Shown: positions 9,706 through 23,500 of the stretch, one piece after another
How positions within the stretch are numbered: position 1 is the stretch's first letter
Layout of the letters: the number at the start of each line of letters is the position of its first letter
DNA from: Amyelois transitella
Taxonomy: Eukaryota > Arthropoda > Insecta > Lepidoptera > Pyralidae
Direction: 5' to 3'
Assembly (NCBI RefSeq): GCF_032362555.1
Contig: NC_083514.1
Coordinates: 3,581,001 to 3,645,000, forward strand
Length of the DNA: 64,000 nt
Made by a program: the position numbers and the translations under genes
The notes under the pieces: generated by a model
What the model was told of the DNA's origin: nothing
The model's input: only the letters and a program-made list of their open reading frames with translations
Database searches by the model: none

Positions 9706-12700
9706 TATGTTTTAGCGTAGGCTGTATGACGATATGTTGCTTGTACAATTGTATGGGTATGTATTTTTTTTTTGTTTCATGTACAGTCAACTTCACATAC
9801 ATACACTAAATTTGCCTGTATTACCACGAAATAGAGTTCATGCAGGGTTACTTGATGTGCTCGTTGACTGTACATCTGACTAAACAATGTAATTTTTTCA
9901 AGTGTAACATCCGTGTAGCTTACAGTATGTAGGAGTGATTATGATGACAGAAAATATGGCTTAAGACTACCCCGCGGCATAGGCAGGTCTAAAAGGAAGA
10001 ACAAGATTCCATATAAGCGCTCTGATATGTTATGTTGCTTGTGCACTTTTATGGGTATGTATTTTTTTCTTTCAAGTAATTCAAGTACTTGAATTTAATG
10101 TCAGTTATGTAAAATTGAATTTCGCTTACAATATGTAGGAGTGATTCAGAAAATCTAGCACAGAATACGAGTCAAATTAAGAATAAAGAAACAAAATGTT
10201 TTAATATAAACAGAATAACGATACGTTGTTAAGGCACTTATTGTTTTTTTTTTGTTTATTGTAAACTAAACAATGTCATATTCCCATCTGTAATCAGTCA
10301 GAAATGGCGTTTCACATTTCTGTTGACTATTTCAATGAAAGATCGTTTTAACTATGGCGCTTGATTTATTGCAATGCAGCCATCTTGATTCTATAAACGA
10401 TTTTTGTAAAGGACGCTACTTCCACTAAAATCATCTTACACAAAATGTTAAACCAAATATTTTTTTTCTTTATTTAATTCTGCATAAAATTTTGTAAATT
10501 TAACTTTAAATGAAACTAACATCTAACAATTGGAATTTAACATTATAAGTAATACAAAATCAGTTAACTAAATAAATGGTTACCGCTCCTGTTTATTGGA
10601 TTAATATTGTAATGAAATCTAAATATGTATAGTGATAAGGAAAATAAATGTTAAAAGGCCACTGAAGAGCTTGGTTATGGTTAGTTATTAAACTTAACTT
10701 ATTAAACTAAAAGTTTACGATTATAATATAACTCATATTGGATTGCATAATGTAACTTCTGTATTGTGAATAAATGTATCTCTTGAAAGGACGCAGCTAC
10801 GTTCCATAGTGATAAAAGTCACTGCCTTATATGCCTACACTTCAGCTTTCTGAATTAATTACAGACTGAATTTCAAGTAATAATCAAATTATCTACCCTA
10901 CTTCTATGCACGTCACTGGTCGTTGCCATGTAATGGATAATTAGATTTTATTTAATTCTTTCCGATTTTGTGTAAGTTCGTCATAAATTTCTCTCCCATA
11001 CATTGTACGTGTGACAGGTTTTCGCAAGTATTTCATATACGAGTATGTCAGCATTCAATGTTGTTTTCTCATCGGATATGTGCCGGTGGACCAAAGGGAA
11101 GGGCACAGATTAGTTAGGCGCTAATCACTCGGGCAGTAGCTTCGCTTAAGTTTCTTATTTTTTCAAGATATAGGTGATATATATAGTTAGAGACCATTTG
11201 CATTGTAAGATCATAAGTCACTGCAGACGAAAAGGTTAAAATAATAAATAAAAAAAAAACATCGTCTTTATCCATAGCGAGATGGACAGAGCCTTAACAC
11301 ATACTTTTTCATCGCCATCATTGTAAGCTAAATCTTTGTCATTTGTTCCTCTTGGTCTTCTATATCGGGGTATGTTCTATTTTACTAGTTATAGCGAAGC
11401 ACCCGCCCGTGTCTCTTAGGCCTTATTCAATATGCCGTTTGGTGCCTGGCTTTTCATAGTCGTCATTGGAATATTTTAAGCTGACTAATCGATTGGACCT
11501 AATTTTAAGAAACAACATAACTAATTATTCGTTTTTAAGGTAACACAATTTGATGTTGTAGACTGCAATGAAATCATATTACAGCTGCTGTTTTTATATA
11601 TTTGAATTTAAACAAAAGCGAGTAAAATATTTTTGGTTTAAAAATGTCACAAGCATCAGGTTACCTAATCTACTACTAGTAAATAAAATATTAGTCATTT
11701 TATGAATAAAAAAAAATATCATTAAATCTTGCCTTGATATATTTTGTATCCCTTCTCAGCTATGTCGATGTCATTATTATGCCCCAAATGTTTATTTTCT
11801 CTTTTCAGCGGCTGTGATGTGCGTTCTTAGAAATCTAGCTTCATACACACTATAACGCATCTTGATTAATCAATTTACAAAGTAAATAATTATAGGGTTG
11901 GACCATCTATTGTTGTATAGAAAAAATCGAACTTGACTCAAGAAGGACATGTTTATCTCGGTGTGGTATGCAATGTAGATTTGTGTGTTTAAATAAAATA
12001 GCAGTCATTATTGTGTTCTCACTTTTTATGCAGATTAAAGATAAGCCACTGCGTTATTTATAATTTTCGAAATAAACAATGCAATTAAGTGATTAAGGTG
12101 TAAGATAATAAGCATCGTAAAAATCTGACCATAGTAGCGACTATTGATTCACTAAGGTCAGAATTATAGGGTGTATTATTATTTATACAGTGCTTCTAAC
12201 ACAGTAGCCTAGTCGTGTTAATAGAGGCTTAAAAGCATTGGACATCGCACGGAAAGCAGTGAACATACATTTTGCCAATTTACTCGTAGTCGCCAAAGTC
12301 TCGAGTGGTTGCGACCGACCACATAGACCATAATTACACGAGGTCATCACGGGAACATTAAATACAAGACCAGTGGTCTATTCACGAACATTTTCAAGCT
12401 AATTATCTTCTTTTCTACAATTTCTGTTTACGTAGATAGAGAGAGAGGGAAGATATTTTACTTTGTGAATAATCCCTCAGGTATTTAAATTCACGATTTT
12501 ATAGTATTCGAGGAAGGATCGACTGGATGGAATGTGATAGTATTGTTATATTTATGTTATGGTACCTATGGTATCGTTTTGCATATATAGCACTTGTAGT
12601 GCAGATTTTAATCCTGAGTTTTCATATTCATTATATTTTTTTTTCGTTGTGAATTTTAGATTATGTAATTTTGTTTTAAAAAAAGTAATATTGCATTATA

Positions 12701-13800
12701 GGTATATAACAGGCATTTAAATTTAAGGATTGATCAAGTATGAATTGCAAGTAAGTAATTTATATACGAGTATACTTGAATAAAAATAGAATCAACAATA
12801 CGTGAAAATTATTTGTATATTTTAAAATATTTATTGAAATGGATTTATTTGATGTTCAAAAGAACATTGAGGAAAAAATCTGAAAACGAACTTTTATATT
12901 ATGTACTACATAAATCAATTGCATTTTGATCGCACATAATTACAAATGTTGTAACGTAAATCCACTGCCTGCCCTAATACCAATTCTACATTTCCCTACA
13001 AATATGTTCCCAAAACATGATGTATGTATTAATGTATCAGGAATTAAATATTGAGTTATATAATGTAGATGTATCTCAGTCAAAGGCGTATATTAATCGC
13101 ATGTTTTGTGTATGGTTGTACACTACAGCCAAGTCAGCGTTGGTTTGACCTCAGATATGGAACAATATGAATGAAGAACAGCTGGAAATCGTGTAAACCA
13201 ATGTTCTGGACTGTATAAACAAACACAAAATTAACAATTATTTCAAATGAATGTTAAATTGAATGATACCTATTAATGGATTCAAATAAACATTTTTTTC
13301 TCAAAATTAATATTTTCTCTTTCCTGATTACAATATGGCAGTTACCTTGTTCCATAAAAAAGTCCCAAGTCCACTGTACTATTTATTTTTAGTGGCGGTT
13401 GTTGGTCCTTCTGCGTATGTTTTATAACATTATTTTATATTTTGTGAATATAATAACTAATTATGGCCTAGTTTTTTAAATAAGCCCTCGTCTTACTAAT
13501 ATATAATTCTCCAGAAATTGTGGTAAATATTTTGCAATTATTATTGTGGATAAAAAAAAACTAATTATGCGAGGTATCCGCTACTAAAAATAGGTTTACA
13601 GTAACAAAAGTTACCTTACTGTGTTAACCCCTATACCAAAGTGACGTGTATGCTAATAAGTTAATCGGACCATTCCATGATTGTCTCAATTAAATGTTCT
13701 TTTGGTATTAATGTGATAATTTAAGTGAACAAGCTTAACGTTATTTAAAAGTTATGTTGTAATAATCGTTGTATGTATTTAAGATAATAAAATAATTATC
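9706..13800 (+). other. Tom1 3' untranslated and downstream region
   Basis: No reading frame of note. Several AATAAA signals follow the stop, for example about 10772-10777 and 13786-13791, so the true 3' end cannot be fixed from sequence alone. A 3' part of the last exon is repeated at 9958-10070. The sequence between about 10500 and 13780 is AT-rich and otherwise featureless. Confidence 0.45.
9958..10070 (+). repeat. Partial duplicate of the last Tom1 exon and its 3'UTR
   Basis: GACTACCCCGCGGCATAGGC, GAAGAACAAGATTCCAT and GCGCTCTGATATGTTATGTT repeat the end of the Tom1 CDS and the start of its 3'UTR (9633-9770), with deletions. The UTR block TGTAGGAGTGATT at 9929 is likewise repeated at 10135. 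The copy is out of context and not coding. Confidence 0.75.
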
Positions 13801-14526
13801 ACGCAAACATGACTTTTACTTTTTCTATGTCCCAATAACATTTAATATTAATTTCTGAAAACCAAATTATTTGTTTAATGACTTGGGAAAGGCATAAAAG
13901 AAAAAAAAATATTTTCTATTATTATTTATTTATCAATTTCTGTATCCACAATAGATACACAACGCAGGTTTGGCAATTCAATCAATATTTACACATTGAC
14001 ATTTATATAAATATATGGACTGAGATAAATTTTCATACAAATCAGTTACAGTTTTTAACACATTGAAATAAATTCTTAAAATTCTACGAAATTTAAATAA
14101 AAATATATCATTGGTTTAGTCTTAAATAGAATCTGTTTGTGATGAAAATATAATATTCACTTTTATTAAAAAAAAAATAACTTACAACAACATTGTTCGA
14201 TGTAACACAACTTGTACTAAGGAATGTAAGGATATCCCATTATGATACAGAAATTATAAATACATTGTACACAAACTAAGTAATGCTGTTGTCCGTCCGT
14301 CAAATAAATTATGCGTTTACCGAATAAATAAATTGACGAGAAATGATGAAAGAAGACAGAGTATTAACCTGAATATCAAAGACTTAACATAGTTGGTACA
14401 ACCTCAACGTTTTAGAAATAACAGTCTAGCGAATGAAATGCAAACATTATAGTGTAGATTAAGTATAAAAGTAAATTATAATCTATACAGGCCTATGCTA
14501 TGGAAGTGTCATAAGGGTTGATGAGC
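13801..14526. other. Convergent 3' region between Tom1 and PDI
   Basis: AT-rich. It includes the probable PDI 3'UTR on the minus strand. A candidate minus-strand poly(A) signal (TTTATT on the plus strand) is at 14162-14167, which would give a 3'UTR of about 360 bp. Confidence 0.45.
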
Positions 14527-17500
14527 TTATAACTCGTCCCTCGCTGGGGCCTCCTCCTCCTCTTCGAATTCGCTCTGCAAAGAATGGTTATTTGTTAAAT
14601 TTGTACATATGAAAAATGCGGTAGAATTGATAACCTCCTCCTTTTTTGAAGTCGGTTGAAAAAAATAATAAACATTTGCAAAGAATAGTTCATTGCAAAA
14701 TTTGTAGACTTCGAAGATATACGGTCGAATTGAGAACCCCTTTTTAAGGATGGTTAAAAAAAACAACGTCATATCCAGCCCAAACAAAATTAACATGTAA
14801 GCCATAGGTAGAAAATGGTCTTCACGTGAGTATACAGAGACGAGTTACAAGAACTGAAGGCCACATCTAGCTGACACACTATGTTTAGTGTTCTTATAAT
14901 GGTAATGGGACATTTGGGAGGAAAATCATTCAGTGTAGTCCCATGAGGGTAAACTGAGACGAATTGATCACGACAATTCAATGGGCCCATTCATTCCCAG
15001 TTCAGTATGGAAGCTTTGATGAAAGTGCTTATTATTCTTGTAGTCGCCTTTCACGTCACGGGAAAAATTTTGTGAGGTGCATCTTCAGACCATGTAACTC
15101 TTAAACCCAGTAAACTTTATTAAAATGTTAACTCACCACGCTAGGTGTGGCCTCGGCGGCTTCTCCGTCAGTCTCCACGAACTTGGTGAGGCCGGCCAGC
15201 GTCCTCTCACCGTTGTACTCGCGCACCTGAAACAGATATCATTCGTGAGCACCTTACTCATTTTCATCATCATAGGCCTTCGCCAAAGACCTACATCTCG
15301 CTCTGTTGGAGACAGCCTGCATCCAACATTCGGCCCCTTGACAAATGTGGCTTGGTGTTTCTCATTGTAATAATGGGTAATTTCCGTCATATGGTAGTGT
15401 AGTCACGAGTTGTCTTGTCATGGCTGTATAAAAATATCACATATTACATATGTAATATGATTTAAGATATGCTTATTGCTTATGTGGTAGTGATATACTT
15501 CTTGACTTGTTAACTCGGTTTGAAGAGGTTGTTGAAGAGCTTTGTCTAGTAATAGTAAGGTCAGAAATTACAGTGGAATCATGGCCGTTTGACGCCTTTG
15601 GTTCCATCTTACCGATTATGATGACGTTATCGTTCTCGTAAGAATGCCCTCCGAGCGTGTATGCGTACCGCCTATTCCCATAGGAAACAGCACGATATGT
15701 TCACCATGATCCCTTCATACTTGTTCCCTCCAATAGTATACATCCCTACGTTCTTAACATAGCTTTATGGGTTCGTACGCACCTGATTGTCCTTAGTGTA
15801 CAGTTTGATGGTGGGGAACGACGTGATCTTGGTGTGCTCGAGTTCGTTGACCGTGGCGTCCATCTTGGCGATGATGACGTCATCGTCCTTCTCGAAATGC
15901 TCGCCCAGCTTGTCGTAGATGGGCGCGAGCTGTTTGCAGTGGCCGCACCTGAACAAAAATATAATTAATTTAACTTAAAAAAAAAAGGTTTTTTTGTTTG
16001 TAACCAATAAATCCAGAAACCTAAACTTCAGCCCCGTAGCATAGCACGCGCGACGCATTCATTGAGCGAAAAAAGGTCGCTGTTTTGCTTTTTATTGCGA
16101 CGTGAAACGGAATGATACGAGGGCAGGAGTAACAAAGGTATATACGGGAGTGAAACTCTTGGCAGAAGCTAGTTCGTATGTATAAAAAGATCCCAATCGA
16201 TAAATTGAGAATCTCCTCCGTTGAAAATAAAAATAATATTAACGCAAATCAAATACCCTAATAAGATTTTGATGAAATGGTGGGATTTTCAAGAAACTCA
16301 AACTGCGCAGCGTACCCCAGCCCAGTCCAAACCTCGTAAATAGTGCTAAGAAATAATAATAATAATTATTATTTTTTTATATATAATATTAAGCCATTAA
16401 TTTTTTTTAATCGAGCTTAAAAATATCTCTTCACGTTATCAACACTGTCATTCGTTCTTGACCCTGGCAAATACACGTCATGCAATCAGAATAATCAGTG
16501 TAGTTAGCAACAATGATAACATCTGCATAATAGGTATTTTCCGAGCCATTGGGTTATGCGACAAGCTCGAATTAATTGTACCTAGCTCAGTGAATACTGT
16601 CTAACGAATCGCTTTCAGCCGCCCACTTGCCCAAATACACTTGACGCAATAAGACAGTTTGCTGTTAAATAACACAGTAGCTATCTCATCTAGGTTTTGT
16701 ATGTAGGTTATGCCAAATTGAACTTTATTGCGAGATGCATGTTGGTGAGTTTCAATGAATTAGGAAACTAATCTTGAAATGATAAAATCATGTTTATCTT
16801 GAATAGTAGCAACCCTGAGTAATTGTCATGATACTGATTTAAATGGTTGACTCATCAAGGCTAACCATTAAGATCTGGATTGTGTTGGTACAATATTATT
16901 TGTTAAACTATAAATACGTCAATATTAGTATCTAAGCATATAGTGGTTTATATGGTATATAATATTTAGCGCTATAACAAATGACCAAGCGTAGTTGAAG
17001 AAACAAAGCACGCCTATAGGCATTACAGTACTTAAATACTATAACCCTACATGAACTTGACATAATTCACATCCAAACATCTAGGTCGACAACAAAAGTT
17101 ATTTGCGCAAATGGACTGTTAAATAAACATAAAATTGTTATTATTACACCTGCTGAAAAAATATTTATCATTGAGAACAGGTGAACGATTCACGACATGT
17201 GTAATGTAAAATTATGAAATCAAGTTTTTTAAACTTACTTACTTAGTTTGAAAAGTACCCTCCCTATGTCTACCTCCGTATTTCACAATATTTATACATA
17301 ATTCAATAATCAATTCAGTTGTTTCGACGTGGTAGACGGAGAAACAAACTTTCACATTTATAATATTAGTATTGATAGTTTCTTAGGAGAAGAGAAAGTA
17401 GACTTTCAGAAATCACCTTTTTAAAACGTATAAACGAAAGGATCTAGTAATAAACTTGTTTCATAGTAATTTCATATTAAGAGTTATTTTATTTCTTGTT

Positions 17501-20500
17501 TAGTTTTCAGATAGCCTTAGCAATAAAACCGGCAATTACCATTCATAAATATTTGGGCATTAGTAGGCTGTAATCAGACTTAGTTTTATCGACACATTTA
17601 CAAATTTGCACGATGATGTAATGTATTAGAAATATAGACATTTTTATTTCGGATTTTTATAAGCGCTGATACTTCTCACTAACTCCGATGTCAAATAATG
17701 ATTCCCTTGCTGTAAACACAAATAAATAAAGAACACTCACCAAGGTGCGTAGAACTCGACCAGCACCTTCTTGCCCTCGTCGAAGACCACTTCATCAAAG
17801 TTGGTGGCGACGAGCACTTTCACAGGCTTGGCGTTCCAGTCCGAAGGCAGGTCTTCGCTCAACAGGTGCTGTTTCAGGGTGCCGGCGAAGAAGGATTGCA
17901 CGAACTCCTGTATATAACAATTTATACGGTTCTTAGTAAGAACAAGTACCTTTTATGCAAAAACAGAATGCTTTACTTAATTGGTGATGATGTGATGATT
18001 GATGCTAGCTTTAGCTCTTTCTTAATTATGTAGTCTTATTATTTTATGATACATACAAACTGTCTTAATCAAATTATCAGCGACGATATCTTACTCAGCG
18101 AAATGAATATCTTTCCTTGTATTTTTTAGATTATGACTTTGTGCTATAATAAAATACACGATACAGAGAGCCAACTTTTATAGTTAATGCTGTTACTACT
18201 AAATAGTTGAACCGATTTTGATAAAATTACAGGTAATACACAATAACAGAGTACAGGAAACAGAGTTCATAAACAGTATTTATTCGCAATAGTCCTAAGA
18301 AGACAAACCAGACTCACGAAGGAACCAATTAAGAAAAAAACCATCTATATACCTATAAATATATATACATCACAGACCACCACAGTCTTAATCGCAAGCA
18401 GTAATCACATACTATTGACATTTACGGCGACAAACACCGTGAAGTGAGCGATAGAGACGGCTGGCGACAACGCAAACTGTGATTAAAAACGCTGCGCACG
18501 ATTACACCGTTGTATAACGCTGTAAGGGTTTTTGCAATTACGAGCTTTAAAATTGATTTCCATACAAATGTCAAAAAATGCAATATATTTTCGCTGAGAC
18601 ACAAGTTTGACACCTGGTCAGATTAAAATGGAAAATAAAATTTTATCGATAGACTTGCAATCAGAGACATTAAACAACAGGTAATAATGTAACGTTGAGT
18701 ATGCTATCTTGTTTAAGACTTACTATGTGTGACCCTATCTTGAACTTATAAACCATTTAGTTTAAAATCATTTCTAGATGTACTGTGAAAGAGTTAAAGC
18801 AATCTGTTACAATGCCCTTTTAAATGATATAAAATCATTCAACCAGCCGGCAAGTGAGAATTCAATATGAACTATGTGGTGATAAGAAAGAATGACAATG
18901 TTAATTAACGCAGTTTCCTATCGAGTCATACTAGTTTGTCATATCAAGTTTGACTATACTGATATACGCAAGGATTTTTGCACCTGTGTTTATACGAGAA
19001 AGTTATCTTTGAAAAGTTTTACATCTTAGACGAAGGCAAGACCAGTGCACCAAGCAAGATTCTATTTACAACCGTAACATGACCGTAACTAATTAATTCT
19101 ACGGTTACTAATGCGAAACAAGTAACATTTTAAATGTACACATTTCTAAACTGTTCGATAGAATTAAGTTACGTTACGATGTTATTTATAAACATGCTAT
19201 TATACGCTACTGTGTAATATAAAATAAATTTTACGTGCATAATTAATTTGTTAACTGACCGAAAAATTACTATTTTATCGTGATGTGTTTATAATATAAC
19301 AAGGTATAATCAGTCGGTTTTAAAGCTATTAAATATAACATTAAAGAGTAAAATACCGCGGAAAGTCTCTTTTGGAAAAACATATTTGTCGTTAAAATAC
19401 AATAAACAAATAAATTTAAAAATACCTGTCACTATTTGAATTTCAATTCTATCATTAAGCCAAACCGCTGAACGCGGCCTATCAGTCATTTTAAGACTGT
19501 TGGCTCTGTCTACCCCGCAAGGGATATAAACGTGATTATATGTGTGTATTTTCCTCCTGGCTTTAGTTGCATCCTCACTACTCTGAAGAGGAGTCCGGGG
19601 TATGCCTTTGACAAACGATCATCAAATTCAACAGTTTTTAGAAAATTCTTGTACAATGGGCCACAAAGAAATGTATACTACCGTTGTATCGTAAATCATC
19701 AATCACTGTACCTCAATGTCACCAACTTCCGGATATGAAATTGACAAATACAAATTCATTGCAACGAAGAACATAATGAACATGATATCAGCTACTTTAT
19801 CAACCAAGTGATAAGTAATAATGAACTTTTTCAAGACATTCAGAAATCAATAGTCTATCAACAAATTAAGGCCCTGGTGCAAAAGGGCTGAGGGTACAAT
19901 TGGGGATACTGGAGTGAGTGCAAGTGGACTTCTTAGAACAAGAAATACCTTATGCATAATCATAGATCGTGGAGATTATAAAATAAACTCATACTCAACA
20001 CTATGAACGCGAATGTCTGTCTCTCTTACGCCTTTACGGCTAACCACTGAACCGATTTCAATTAACATTATGTTATACTTTTCGCAAAGGGCTAAAATTC
20101 TGTATGAATATAGTGAATTAGGAAAGGACATCCATACTTAATTTTGTATTTATATACCAATACATATTTTAAATACGAAACGTCTATCTGCTTCGTTTTC
20201 CCTAAATTTTGATAAAATACTGAGGTCACACATGCAATATCTATCCTACTCATTCCCACGGTAGTGAAGTCACGGGCAAAAGTAAGTAATAGTGACTAAC
20301 CTCGATGCTGTTGGCTGTGATCTCGTCGGTGGGAGGCTTGTACTTGGCCATGTCTTGTTCCAGGGCGATGAGACGCGCTGATGGAACTTCGTCCTTCTTC
20401 ATGCCGAAGAATTCCAGGATCCTGGGTAAAAAACAAGTTTTATTTTTTTTTAGAAAGAAAAAACAAAAACCTTACTTAACCTTACCAAAACTTAGTTGCT

Positions 20501-23500
20501 GCAATTACTAAAGAGATATTGGATTAAAATTCATTGAAAACCCTTTTTCTCTACACGAAATTATCGCAAATTTATGTTGCCGCGAGAATTTCGGAAATCC
20601 TCTGTTACACCACATAAGGCACCTGTCAAATTTCAAATCCCAAGACCCAGCATTTTGGGCTGTGAATTATCTATAAAAATATTTCTCTCTTAGAGATTTA
20701 CATGGCACATAGATAGACTATAACTCATTTCTTTTCTCTGACAATTCCCACGGGACCGAAACAGGGCGGAGAAGCTAGTGACAAATACATACCTCTGGTG
20801 GTCATCCTCATCGGTATCGATCGCCACAGTCATGATCCTGTCGCGGTAGGCCTTGGCAACGGGTTTCAGGTCTTCCAGGTACTTGTCGAAATCACCATTT
20901 TTCTGCACGAGAAGGAAATAATAAATAATATTAGACATCTTCTTTACACGAAGCGAGACCAGTCTGTCTTACGCAGGGGAACCTAACCCATATTGGATAA
21001 AATGTGACATCCAGTAGCCTAGTTAGTAGTAGAAGTTAGTAAGAATGTAAGCAAATAGATTCCTTGATAGATATAAATGACTGCAGTAGGATTTGAACCT
21101 GTGCCGCCATGACAGTGGGCAAATTAACGTTCATCTTTAATAACAACATTAATAATCAAGCCAGAAAGTTATGATGAATAACCTATTAGAAATCTTTCAT
21201 GTTGAATCGTCAATCAGGGTTGGCAGTTAACAAGAATTCCATAGAGAAATAGACATTAGACAGTGCCTTCTCTGCAGTCGCATAATTTAACTTGAAGTAT
21301 TTAAACTTGCAAAAAGTAAAGAAGAAGGAAAGCATATTCGTAAAAAAAACATTAAATAACTTCCTTGGAACATGTTCATCTAAAGTAGGTTTTTATTTAA
21401 AACAAGATAAACATAAAGGCTTTCCATGAAGATTACTCTTGAAACTAAGGACAAAACCCAGCGGGAGGCTCATTGTATTTACACAATATCGAGCCGGCGA
21501 GTAGTGGTGGCGCCAAACATTTTAACACATAACAAGAGAAAAACTGTATAACATTAATTCTCAACGTAAAATAAATATATCTAGAGGAGAGAGCATACCA
21601 TCGATAACGTAAAAACTAGAAAATTAATTTTGCAATAGGTAAAAGAAATCAACAATTTTTTATACAAATATATTAACAACACTACTCATCATTTATATAT
21701 GAAGCTCCCGGGTCCTTCAAAACCTTTGCAGGGAAACCAAACCAATATTGGACAAGGTAACACATACAGAAAGTTATATTGAACGTTTGAAATTTTATGT
21801 CGAAAAGAGTTAAAAGCTGATTTCCGTAGAAAAGTGCCTCCATTCAGGCAGAATCATTATAATCTATTTGGGCAAGCATACCATAAATTATGGCTAAGGG
21901 ATGGAATTCTGCAGCAGGTAATTAAAAAAAAAACAGTGGAACAAACACGTTTAAAATAAGAATTGCTAGCGCTAGCTCGTCGGACGTATGACAAAACAGG
22001 TTCTGAGTCACCTATCCGGTTAGCCGCTATGCTGATCAAAACTATACAAGTATAATGAGATGAAGAACAAAATAGAGACCGTTATCTTTTTGATATTATC
22101 AGCATTATAATGTTTTTTCAATAATATTTTTTTGTATTTCTAAGTACGAGGAATTTCCTAATAATTTACAGCGTCGCTGATGGTTGATAATGAAGAAACA
22201 TTAGTGTGTGTCAACTGCTTCTCTTTCCGCGCAAATTTATTTATAAATTGTTAAAGCCAATCAAGGGAAAGGATTATTGTTACAGGATTCTATTTTATTC
22301 TTCTTTTAGGTGATAGACCAGCAACCTGTCTCCTATTCACTTTCTTCTAAATCTATAATTTCACTTTATCTACCTATCTTTAAATTCACTGTCATCTTTA
22401 ATCAATCTAAAAAGGTCTCTCGAGTCTTCGTGTCTATTGGCTCTGTCTAATCCATAAGGGATAAAGACGTGATTTGCTTTCGAAGCTGGTGTTAGTTTTG
22501 CATAACAATAATCACGGTAAAATGCTCTCTAAGGTAACAAACTCGGAGCAAATTTTACAATACATTTTATATCTACAGACAACCTAACCTATTTATTGGA
22601 TTGTTTAAGTTTTTTATTAAAAATGATCAATTATACAACCATGGCAGTCTTTGATCGTGCCTTCAAATAGAAAAGCTATATTTATTTGACATTTATTATG
22701 TATTCTAGTAGTAGTTTGTAATTGGACTACCAAATTCTATTGAAACCCATGATTGCTTCGCGTGACGTAGGATCTATTTTTATCTACATAATTTTTAATA
22801 GCTACAATTTATAAAGATTATCATTCACTTTCAATATTTACAAACTTGGGTTTATCTCCCCCCCCAAATAACAATTTTGAACGATTCTTCAACAATTATC
22901 ACGAAACAAAGCTAAAACTATCTCAAGTTTAGCCTTTTTTAAACATTAAATCCCCATACCACGGTACTTTCATGTCACAGAGCGATATACATATTTAATG
23001 ATCTTTACAGCTCACATTAGTGACGTTACAAGTATGAAACTTGTGCATTTACTAGATGATAATTATACTAAGTAGGTACATCACAAAAAATCACGAGAGC
23101 TGAAACATAATAATAATAACATTTCTGATCTTCATTTAAGCATCGATCACATAATCGAAGAAAATACTACTTACATTTATACATATGTATAGTCACGTCT
23201 ATATCCCTTTCGGGGTAGACAGAGGCAACAGTCTTGAAAAGACTGATAGGCCACGTTTGGAATTGAAGAATCAGGAGATACATATAGGTTGCTAGCCCGT
23301 CGCTTAAAAGAAGAATCCTAAGTTTATAAGCCTATCTCTAAGTCGTCTTTTACGACATCCATGGGGAAGATATGGAGTCGTTCTATTCTAATGTACCGGA
23401 AACCACATAGCACTAAGAAAATACTATGAGGAAAAATAGCGGTACAAAACACTGTCCTCTAAATAGGAGAATAAAGTGTGCCATTTTTTGTTTCGATAAA

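Larger units (their letters stand above)
17908..20300. other. PDI intron with repeat fragments
   Basis: Unique AT-rich DNA to about 19420, then an element B fragment (19425-19545) fused to an inverted element A tail (19548-19612), and an old repeat of the CACGGGCAAAAGTA class at about 19995-20285. Confidence 0.55.
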
